Positions 7,343-13,866 of a DNA stretch of 20,663 nt are shown in pieces. The DNA comes from VGRW01 sp041498295 (GTDB lineage: Bacteria; Myxococcota_A; UBA9160; SZUA-336). The translations under genes and the position numbers were made by a program. Where the stretch lies: positions 1-20,663 of the forward strand of contig JBGQIB010000077.1 in NCBI GenBank assembly GCA_041498295.1, given 5' to 3'. The notes under the pieces are model-generated. The model was not told the origin of the DNA. It worked only from the letters and a program-made list of their open reading frames with translations, and did no database searches. Numbering within the stretch: the stretch's first letter is position 1; each line of letters begins with the position of its first letter.

Positions 7343-8443
7343 GTGCGAACACTCGAAGACTACGCGCCGCGGCGCGGACTCTCGATTCCGATCGTCTCGT
7401 GCCTGTCGGCCGACGGCGAGCCGAACGACACGGATCAGCGTCGTCTGGTCCGCTACCTGATCCAAGGCGGACGCGGCGCGGACGTGCTCTTCGTCATGGG
7501 CACGACGGGCGAGTGGAATCGGCTCGACCAGCGCCGCCGGCACCGCGTGATTCGCGTCGTCGTGGAGGAGACGAAGAAGCACGAGTCGCGGCTCGCGCAG
7601 GCGGGCGAGCTGCCGGTCGAGGCGTGGGTCGGGCTCACGGCGCCGACGCGCGCGGAGACGCTCGAGACGCTCGAGCTCGCGCTCGAGATCGGCGCGCACG
7701 CGGGCGTGATCGCGCCGCTCGCGATCAAGGATGCCGGCGATCCCGTGCGCTTCCTCGCGCGCGACGTCGCGGATCTGCTGGATGCGCGCAATCGCAGTCT
7801 GCCGATTTTTCTCTACGACAACGCGGACATCTCCATCGGCCCCGACCAGCACCTGCGCACGCGCGCGGTGAAGCAGCTCTCGCGGCTGGACTTCGTGCGC
7901 GGCATCAAGGTGTCTGCGCCGCCGCGCCGGCTCGGGCACTACACCAAGGCGGCGCGCCAGTTCCGCGACCTGGGCGCGTTCGATATCTACGTCGGCGACG
8001 CGCTGCAGATCCTGCGCATGATGCGGCCGCGCAGCGGCTTCTGGGGAGCGCTGCGCGAGCGCTGGAATCGTTTTCTGTTGCACGACCTGCTGCCGTCGGG
8101 GGTCGTGTCGGGTCCCGCGAATCTCCTGCCGCGGGAGTGGCAGCGCGCCTGGCGCGTCGCGTCGGCGGGCGACGTGGAGCGCATGGATCAGCTCGAGTCA
8201 CTCTTCGTGCGCTTCGCCTCGACTTATCGATTCCCCGAGGGCAAGCGCAGCCTCGCGGCATTGAAGCGCGGCCTGTTCCGACGCGGCGTGCTGTCGAGTG
8301 ACTCGGTCGCGAAGGGCACGGCCGCGCTCTCGAGCGAGCAGGCCGCGCAGTTCGACGCCGCGCTGGAGAAGCTCGACGACGAGATCGCCGCGCAGCTGCC
8401 CGCGCGCTGGCGCTCCGATCCCACGCAGGCGGAGGAGCCGTGA
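7343..8443 (+). CDS. DapA/NanA-family Schiff-base aldolase
   Basis: This is a 366-aa class I aldolase-fold protein (dihydrodipicolinate synthase family), longer than the usual ~295 aa. The family landmarks are present. GTTGEW (53-58) is the pyruvate-carboxylate loop, Y158 in LYDNAD is the catalytic Tyr (YNRP in DapA), and K189 in RGIKVSAP is the Schiff-base Lys (GIKDSS in DapA). GVVSGPANLLP (253-263) matches GxxSxxAN. The extra length lies around 228-250 and in a C-terminal helical extension after about 300. Divergent loop residues and the operon argue against lysine biosynthesis and for a 2-keto-3-deoxy-sugar-acid or related aldolase. The exact substrate is unknown. It starts at GTG 7343, and its stop overlaps the GTG of the kinase-isomerase gene. 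Confidence 0.9.
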   Translation: MRTLEDYAPRRGLSIPIVSCLSADGEPNDTDQRRLVRYLIQGGRGADVLFVMGTTGEWNRLDQRRRHRVIRVVVEETKKHESRLAQAGELPVEAWVGLTAPTRAETLETLELALEIGAHAGVIAPLAIKDAGDPVRFLARDVADLLDARNRSLPIFLYDNADISIGPDQHLRTRAVKQLSRLDFVRGIKVSAPPRRLGHYTKAARQFRDLGAFDIYVGDALQILRMMRPRSGFWGALRERWNRFLLHDLLPSGVVSGPANLLPREWQRAWRVASAGDVERMDQLESLFVRFASTYRFPEGKRSLAALKRGLFRRGVLSSDSVAKGTAALSSEQAAQFDAALEKLDDEIAAQLPARWRSDPTQAEEP

Positions 8444-10062
8444 GCGCCGACGCGAGCCGCTACGACGTCGCGGGCACGGGCAGCATGGTGGTCGACGAGA
8501 TCCACCTGGCCAAGCGCATCGTCGCCGCGGAAGAGAAGGGGCTCCTGCGCGCGGACGCGAGCGGCCGAGTCGTGTCGCGCCAGGTCGGCGGAGTCACTTT
8601 GAATCATTTGGGCTGGGCGCGCGTGCTCGGCCTGCGGACGGCGATCTTCGGCAAGCAAGCCGACGATCCGAACGGCCGCTTCCTGCGCGCGGGTATGGAG
8701 CGCCTCGGCATCCGACACCACATCGACCTGGGCGGGAGCGCGTCGTCGTTCGCGCAGATCTACGTCGACCCCGACGGCGCGCGCGCGATCTACATGGCGC
8801 GCGGCGCGACCGCGGAGCTCACGGCCGCGGAGATCGACGCGAAGCACCGCTCGCTGATCGAGAACGCGGCGATCGTCACGACCGAGATCTCGCAAGTGCC
8901 GCTGGCGGCGGCGCGCCGTGTGCTCGAGCTGGCGCGCGCGGCGGGCGCGACTACGGTCGTCGACCTCGACGTGCCGATCGGCGACGCGGTGCCCGCGCTC
9001 GGCAGCGAGGCGGATCTCCACGCCGTGCTGGGTCTCGCCGACGTGCTGAAGCCATCGCTCGCCGCGCTAGACGGCATCGTCGCGCCCGGCTCCGCGCGCG
9101 CCCGCGCGCGCGAGCTTGCGGAGCGCACGGGCGCGAAGCTCGTCGCGCTCACGTTGGGCGCGGCCGGGTCACTCCTGTGGCGCGAGGGCGAGGTCGTGAT
9201 CTCGCCGGCGGCGTCGGTCAGCGTCGTCGACACGACCGGCGCGGGCGACGCGTATCTCGGCGGGCTGCTCGCGGCGCTCCGGCACGGGCTCGACCTCGAG
9301 AACGCGGCGCGGCTCGGTAACGCGTGCGGAGCCGCCTGCTGCGAGCAGATCGGCGCGTTCCCGGATCGGGCAAGCGAGTCACGCGCGCGCGTGCTCGAGC
9401 TCTACGCCTCGCTCGGCGGGAGTGAGTTGCACCTCGCGCCGCTCACGGCCGAGAAGAGCGACGCGAGCCGCGCGCTCGAGCGCTTCCTCGAGGTCGCGCC
9501 GCGCGAGCTCGCCTCGATCGCGACGCGCCTCGACCGCGCCTCGATCGCCGCGGCGGCCGAGCTCGTGCTCGCCGCCGAGAGCGCGGGCGCGCGCGTGCAC
9601 GTCACGGGCGTCGGCAAGCCCGAGCACGTGGCGCGCTACGCGGCGTCCCTGTTCGCGAGCACCGGTACTCCCGCCTCGTTCCTGCACGCCACCGAGGTGG
9701 CGCACGGAAGCCTCGGCCAGCTCCGCCCCGGCGACGTCGTGATCGCGATCTCGAACAGTGGCGCGACCGAAGAGCTCTTGCGCGCGGTCGAAGAGCTGCG
9801 CCGCTTCGGCGCGCGCATCATCGCCGTCACGGGCCGGAGTGACTCGCTACTCGCCCGCGGCGCGGATGTGGTGCTGGAGGCGGCCGTGAGCGACGAGGGT
9901 GACTCACTCGGCCTCGCGCCGCGCGCCAGCGTTCTGGCCGAGACCCTCGTGCTCGCCGCGCTCTCGGTGCAATTGCAGGAAGCGAAGGGTTTCACGCGCG
10001 AGGACTACGCCCAGCGCCATCCTGCGGGCGAGCTCGGCAAGAAAAGCCGTGGGTCTTATTGA
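8440..10062 (+). CDS. Bifunctional PfkB-family sugar kinase fused to a KdsD-like SIS sugar-phosphate isomerase
   Basis: This is a 540-aa fusion. The N-terminal domain (about 6-325) is a PfkB/ribokinase kinase, with the substrate motif GGVTLNHLG (50-58) and the ATP/anion-hole signature DTTGAGDAYLGG (264-275), whose D270 is the catalytic base. The C-terminal domain (about 345-540) is a SIS domain very like arabinose-5-phosphate isomerase. It has GVGKPEH with K393, FASTGTPASFLHATEVAHG (405-423), ISNSGATEE (437-445), LGLAPRAS (490-497) and the closing RHPAGELGKK with H527. In KdsD the equivalent Lys and His are catalytic. The CBS pair normally after SIS in KdsD is absent. It starts at a GTG overlapping the aldolase stop, with GGAGG just upstream. 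Sugar phosphorylation and aldose-ketose isomerisation in one chain is inferred. The substrate is unknown. Confidence 0.92.
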   Translation: MSADASRYDVAGTGSMVVDEIHLAKRIVAAEEKGLLRADASGRVVSRQVGGVTLNHLGWARVLGLRTAIFGKQADDPNGRFLRAGMERLGIRHHIDLGGSASSFAQIYVDPDGARAIYMARGATAELTAAEIDAKHRSLIENAAIVTTEISQVPLAAARRVLELARAAGATTVVDLDVPIGDAVPALGSEADLHAVLGLADVLKPSLAALDGIVAPGSARARARELAERTGAKLVALTLGAAGSLLWREGEVVISPAASVSVVDTTGAGDAYLGGLLAALRHGLDLENAARLGNACGAACCEQIGAFPDRASESRARVLELYASLGGSELHLAPLTAEKSDASRALERFLEVAPRELASIATRLDRASIAAAAELVLAAESAGARVHVTGVGKPEHVARYAASLFASTGTPASFLHATEVAHGSLGQLRPGDVVIAISNSGATEELLRAVEELRRFGARIIAVTGRSDSLLARGADVVLEAAVSDEGDSLGLAPRASVLAETLVLAALSVQLQEAKGFTREDYAQRHPAGELGKKSRGSY

Positions 10063-10094
10063 CTTCGTTCACCCGCGGCTCACTGCGCGCGCCT

Positions 10095-10128
10095 GCGGCC
10101 GACTTCGGGCCGCGGGCCGATGTCCCGC
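10095..10128. terminator. GC-rich hairpin cluster between convergent genes
   Basis: GCGGCC (10095-10100) pairs perfectly with GGCCGC (10108-10113) around a 7-nt loop. A second overlapping stem pairs GCGGG (10112-10116) with CCCGC (10124-10128). They lie in the 139-bp gap between the kinase-isomerase stop and the DnaK-like stop. No U-tract follows on either strand, so this is at best a weak or Rho-assisted bidirectional terminator. Nothing else is recognisable in this gap. Confidence 0.3.
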
Positions 10129-10201
10129 GGGGGCGGGCTCGGCTCGGGGCGGCCCTCGCCTCGCCGTCGCGCTGTTCGTCGGCGGGGTCGAGAAGACCGG
10201 A

Positions 10202-12544
10202 CTAGCGTTCGATTTCGAGTGACTTCTGCTCGGCGTCGCTGCCGGAACCCTCGTTCGTCGCCGAGGGCTCGACTTGCTGCAGGCCGAGCGGGTCCTCGAT
10301 GCGGATGCCCTGCTGCGCGCCCGACTCCGCGTCGCGCGCCTTCACCGCGAGAATCCCGTTCTCGTCGATGCGGAACGCGACCTCGATCTTCGGCTCCATG
10401 CGCCGCGCGGGCGCGATGCCCTCGAGGATGAACGAGCCGAGCAGCTGATTGTCGTGCACGGCCCTGGAGCGGCCCTGGAACACCCGGATCTCGACCTCGG
10501 CCTGGCCATCCTGATTCGTGGTGAACACTCTTTGGTGTTCGGTGGGCACGACGACGTTCTGCTCGATCAGCACCGTGAAGATCTCGCCGACCGAGGCGAT
10601 GCCGAGCGGCAGCGAGGTCACGTCGCGCAGATTCACGCGCCGCGCGTTCTTGTGCAGGACGGCGCTCTTCAGGTTGTCGACGACATCCTGCTGCGCGCCC
10701 TTGGCGGCGAGCACGCTCTCGGACAGGCGCTCCTTGGCGATGTCGAGCAGATCCGCGGCGGCGCCAGTCGGCAGCTCGTCCGCGAGCTTCTCGATCAGCT
10801 CGGTCGCCTTGTAGTCGATCTGCAGGAGCTCGTTCTTCAGCCCCTGCACTCCGGTCGGCAGATCCTCGTCGTCGATCTTGCCGCGCTCGATCAGCTCGCC
10901 GAACTCACTCGGCTCCTTCTTCTTCTTGACGCTCTTGGCGCCGCCCTTGGCCTTGGTCTTCGGCTCTTCCGGAGCGGTAGCGACGGGCGCCGCGGCGGCC
11001 GGCTTCGGCGTCGGCTTGGGCGCCGCGGTCTTGGGCGCGGTCGGCTTCGTCTTGGCCGGCTCCGGCTTGGGAGCCTCGGCTTTCGCGGCGGTCTTGGTCT
11101 TGGGTCTGGTCTTGGTCTTGGGCGCGGCCGGCTTGTCCTCGTCGACGCCAAACGTGATCGGGCCCAGCTCGCTGATCGGACCGCCGCCCGTGCGGTCGCC
11201 GAACCCCTGGGGCACGGGGCCGTCGCTCTCGGTCGCCTTCAGGAGTGCCGTGAGTCGCGCGGCCAGCCCGCGGTCGTCGAGCGGCTTCGCGCGGATCTGC
11301 TCGACCTCGTCGAGGATCCTGCGCGCGACGGCGGTCTCGCGCAGCGCGACCGCGTACGCGTCGTCGGCGGCGTCGACCGCCTCCTCCTTCAGGTTGTCGG
11401 CAGTGAGTGAGTACGCGTAGAGCGCGGCGCCCATCGCGACGACTTCGTCGGGGTTGATGTCGCGGCGCGGCTCCTTGCCGAAGAACTTCTTCACGCCCTC
11501 GCGCACCGAGAGCATGCGGCTCTGTCCGCCCACGAGCAGGACTTCGCCGATCTCGCCCTTCACCACGCGCGCCGTCGAGATGCAGCGCTCGCAGAGCGCG
11601 AGCGTGCGCTCGACCAGCGGCTTGCACAGCTCCGCGAGCTTCGCGCGAGTCAGTGGCCGCTCGAAGTTCGGACGGCTGCCGTCGGGCATGCGCGTCAAGA
11701 ACGGCAGCTGAACGCGCGCGGTATCGACGTCCGACAGCTCGACCTTGGCCTTCTCGGCGGCTTCCTTCAGGCGCAGGCGCGCGGAGGGGTCGCCGGAGAG
11801 ATCGCGCCCGAACTCCGTCTGGAACTCGCGCTCGAGCCACTCGGCGATGACGTAGTCGAAGTCCTCGCCGCCGAGATACGAGTCACCGTCGGTGGCGATG
11901 ACTTCGAAAGTGTCTCCGCGCGCGCGCATGATGGTGACGTCGAACGTGCCGCCGCCGAGGTCGTACACCGCGAGCGTGAAGTCCTTGTGCTTCTTGTAGC
12001 CGTAGGCGAACGCGGCCGCGGTCGGCTCGTTGATCAGCCGGAGCACCTCGAGGCCCGCATACTCGGCGGCGAGCTTGGTCGCCTTGCGCTGCACGTCGTT
12101 GAAGTGCGCGGGCACCGAGATCACCGCTTGCGTCACCGGCTCGCCGAGGTTCTGCTCCGCGACGTCGCGCACGCGCTGCAGGATCTTCGCGGAAACCTGG
12201 ACCGGCGTGAGCTCGATCCCGCCGACCTCGAAGATCACGCTGCCGAGCGGGCTCGCCTTCAGCGCATACGGCAGGCGCGTGGCCGCGGCGCGCACCTCGT
12301 CGGAGTCGAACGGGTGACCGATCAGGCGCTTCACCGCCAGGATCGTGGCCTGCGGCGAGGTGACGGCGTGCCGTTTGGCCGCAGCGCCGACGAGCTCGCG
12401 TCCGCCTTGAATGGCCACACACGACGGGATGGTCGTGCGCGCCTCGTCCGCGAGCACGACGGCCTTGCCCCCGTCCACCACGGCGACGCAGCTGTTCAAC
12501 GTGCCGAGATCGATTCCGACCGCTCGTCCCGCCATCGCGTCCAT
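10202..12544 (-). CDS. Hsp70/DnaK-like chaperone with an internal insert and no C-terminal lid
   Basis: This is a 780-aa Hsp70 relative. The nucleotide-binding domain (about 6-385) is complete: GIDLGTLNS (10-18), AVKRLIG with K72, VPAHFNDVQRKAT (145-156), INEPTAAAFAYG (171-182), DLGGGTFDVT (195-204, T200) and VGGQSRM (338-344). DnaK would next have a short linker. Here about 250 residues intervene: a helical part (385-440), a K/A/P-rich low-complexity tract (471-546) and more helices (547-635). The interdomain linker then appears as VNLRDVTSLPLGI (637-649), followed by a normal beta substrate-binding domain to about 755 with DNQLLGSFILEGI (698-710). The chain ends with an acidic tail, and the helical lid is missing. 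It starts at ATG 12544 or 12535; the latter gives the more DnaK-like N-terminus. No J-protein or GrpE gene is adjacent and no CIRCE element is seen. It is a specialised paralogue, not the housekeeping DnaK. Confidence 0.93.
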   Translation of the reverse strand: MDAMAGRAVGIDLGTLNSCVAVVDGGKAVVLADEARTTIPSCVAIQGGRELVGAAAKRHAVTSPQATILAVKRLIGHPFDSDEVRAAATRLPYALKASPLGSVIFEVGGIELTPVQVSAKILQRVRDVAEQNLGEPVTQAVISVPAHFNDVQRKATKLAAEYAGLEVLRLINEPTAAAFAYGYKKHKDFTLAVYDLGGGTFDVTIMRARGDTFEVIATDGDSYLGGEDFDYVIAEWLEREFQTEFGRDLSGDPSARLRLKEAAEKAKVELSDVDTARVQLPFLTRMPDGSRPNFERPLTRAKLAELCKPLVERTLALCERCISTARVVKGEIGEVLLVGGQSRMLSVREGVKKFFGKEPRRDINPDEVVAMGAALYAYSLTADNLKEEAVDAADDAYAVALRETAVARRILDEVEQIRAKPLDDRGLAARLTALLKATESDGPVPQGFGDRTGGGPISELGPITFGVDEDKPAAPKTKTRPKTKTAAKAEAPKPEPAKTKPTAPKTAAPKPTPKPAAAAPVATAPEEPKTKAKGGAKSVKKKKEPSEFGELIERGKIDDEDLPTGVQGLKNELLQIDYKATELIEKLADELPTGAAADLLDIAKERLSESVLAAKGAQQDVVDNLKSAVLHKNARRVNLRDVTSLPLGIASVGEIFTVLIEQNVVVPTEHQRVFTTNQDGQAEVEIRVFQGRSRAVHDNQLLGSFILEGIAPARRMEPKIEVAFRIDENGILAVKARDAESGAQQGIRIEDPLGLQQVEPSATNEGSGSDAEQKSLEIER

Positions 12545-12592
12545 ATCGGCGATTCGCGCGCGCCCCTTACTGAATTCGGGGGTTTGGCGCTG

Positions 12593-12622
12593 CTGGCAGG
12601 CGAGCGGCTGGGGGTCTAAGGT
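12593..12622 (+). promoter_or_regulatory. Possible tRNA promoter
   Basis: CTGGCA (12593-12598) and TAAGGT (12617-12622) are separated by 18 nt and lie 14 nt upstream of the mature tRNA 5' end. Each matches the sigma-70 consensus only partly. The assignment rests mainly on position. Confidence 0.3.
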
Positions 12623-12635
12623 ACGGCGCTCCGGC

Positions 12636-12711
12636 GGGGATGTAGCTCAGCTGGGAGAGCGCTGCGTTCGCAACGCAGAGGTCGGCGGTTCGATCCCGCT
12701 CATCTCCACCA
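12636..12711 (+). tRNA. tRNA-Ala, anticodon CGC, with encoded CCA
   Basis: The cloverleaf folds cleanly. Acceptor GGGGATG (12636-12642) pairs with CATCTCC (12701-12707), with one G-U. The D arm is GCTCAGCTGGGAGAGC. The anticodon stem CTGCG/CGCAG holds the loop TTCGCAA, giving anticodon CGC, which reads GCG (Ala). The T arm carries the usual GGTTCGATCCC. Discriminator A12708 is followed by CCA at 12709-12711, so the CCA end is genomically encoded. GCG is a heavily used alanine codon in this window. The 3' part of the minus-strand SGNH reading frame overlaps all but the first 11 nt of this gene. Confidence 0.97.
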
Positions 12712-13786
12712 CCGCTCGGTTCGTCGGCGCCAAATAGAGGCGGTCGACCTCCGTGCAGACCGCCTGGGCGATCAGCCCGTAGCCTGCCGCGTTCGGGTGA
12801 CGCTGGCGACGAAACAGGATCTCGTCCTCCTTGCCCTGCCACGGCGCGAAGGTCGGCTCGAGATCGAAGTAGCCCAGGCGCGCCTCGCGCACCGCGCTCT
12901 CGAGCATCGGCGCGATCTTTGGGTGGAAGCGGTCGTGGTAGCGCGCGAGGTCCTGCGCGTCCGGCAAAAGCACGACGAGCACCGGCACGCCGTGAGCACG
13001 CGACTGCTCGCCGATGTCGTCGAGCGCCGTGCGCACCGCCTCCCAACCGCGCGCGCCTTCGCGGTAGTCACCCGTCCAGTCGTTCTCCACGAGCGCGCGC
13101 CCGCCCTTGTCCTCGACCCCGAGCTTCGCCGCCATGTGCACGCGGGCGCTTCCGATCTTCTGCTTCAACGTGCGCCGCGCGCCTTTGATGAACTGGCGCA
13201 AATACAAGTGCTCCGGCCACTCGTAGATCGACAGGAGCAGCGGGTGCAGATCGCGCAGCGCGGCGCGCCGCTGAAACATGCGGAGCTTGTTGTGCGTGTC
13301 GTTCACCGGGTAGAAGTTCACGAGCACGAGGTCCGGTGAGTACTTCCATCCCTCGGCCGCGAGATACGCGCCCTCTTGATCGGTGGAATAGCCGACGACG
13401 CCGGCGTTGATCACCTCGATGTGGCGCGTGTCGCCGCGCGCCACCGCCGCCGCGCTCAGCAGGCGTTCGAGCTGGCGCGGATATGCGTCGGGCTCGTTCA
13501 TGCGAAAGCCGAAAGTCCACGAGTCGCCGAGCGCGAGAATGCGATACGTGCCCGCCGGCTTCTCGTAGTCGATTTCCGGATTGCGCAAACCCTTCGAGTT
13601 GATCGTCACCGGAGCTTCGAACTCGTCGCCGCTCCAACCCGGACGCATGCGTTTTCCGACGGTGGGATCGTCGACGTAGAGGTCCGGTCGCGGCAGCACG
13701 CCGGCACCGAACACTCGCAACAGACCCTCGCAGAGCGCGAGTGCGAGCACGAGTGAGAGGAGCGCGAGGGCGATATTTCGAATCAA
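12647..13786 (-). CDS. Membrane-anchored SGNH/GDSL-type hydrolase
   Basis: This is a 379-aa protein if started at TTG 13786, which places a signal-anchor (IRNIALALLSLVLALALCEG) at the very N-terminus behind a weak GGGA. The frame stays open to ATG 13921, but that extension overlaps the divergent LamG gene. The SGNH blocks are visible: block I ALGDSWTFG with nucleophile S89, block II NAGVVGYSTDQE (G129), block III VNFYPVND (N162) and block V RQRHPNAAGY with H330. The Asp usually three residues before that His is Arg here, so a Ser-His dyad or another acid is implied. Related proteins deacetylate or esterify envelope glycans; the substrate here is unknown. The last ~21 codons (SGIEPPTSALRTQRS region) are read antisense through tRNA-Ala, so the native C-terminus is either fortuitous or ends there by read-in. 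Confidence 0.85.
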   Translation of the reverse strand: MIRNIALALLSLVLALALCEGLLRVFGAGVLPRPDLYVDDPTVGKRMRPGWSGDEFEAPVTINSKGLRNPEIDYEKPAGTYRILALGDSWTFGFRMNEPDAYPRQLERLLSAAAVARGDTRHIEVINAGVVGYSTDQEGAYLAAEGWKYSPDLVLVNFYPVNDTHNKLRMFQRRAALRDLHPLLLSIYEWPEHLYLRQFIKGARRTLKQKIGSARVHMAAKLGVEDKGGRALVENDWTGDYREGARGWEAVRTALDDIGEQSRAHGVPVLVVLLPDAQDLARYHDRFHPKIAPMLESAVREARLGYFDLEPTFAPWQGKEDEILFRRQRHPNAAGYGLIAQAVCTEVDRLYLAPTNRAVVEMSGIEPPTSALRTQRSPS

Positions 13787-13866
13787 CGGGTGATTCCCAT
13801 CACGAACGGTCCAAGAAGCAGACGTTAGCCTCCGAACCCTCGGATTGCGCGGGGTCGTGAGGGGTT

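Noticed and set aside
10063..10201. A small gene in the gap after the kinase-isomerase
   Set aside because: Frames through the gap are arginine-, alanine- and glycine-rich with no start signal; only GC-rich hairpins are visible.
10878..11420. Open plus-strand frame of about 180 codons (with another at 10274-11410) opposite the DnaK-like gene
   Set aside because: They are antisense shadows of the Hsp70 gene's K/A/P-rich, low-complexity tract; they lack ribosome-binding sites and recognisable domains.
12535..12635. CIRCE or heat-shock operator upstream of the DnaK-like gene
   Set aside because: I looked for TTAGCACTC-N9-GAGTGCTAA and saw nothing similar; no convincing -10 was found either.
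12411..12737. Plus-strand frame ending in a peptide like DVAQLGERCVRNAEVGGS across the tRNA
   Set aside because: This is the well-known spurious peptide from translating a tRNA gene; the cloverleaf explains the sequence.
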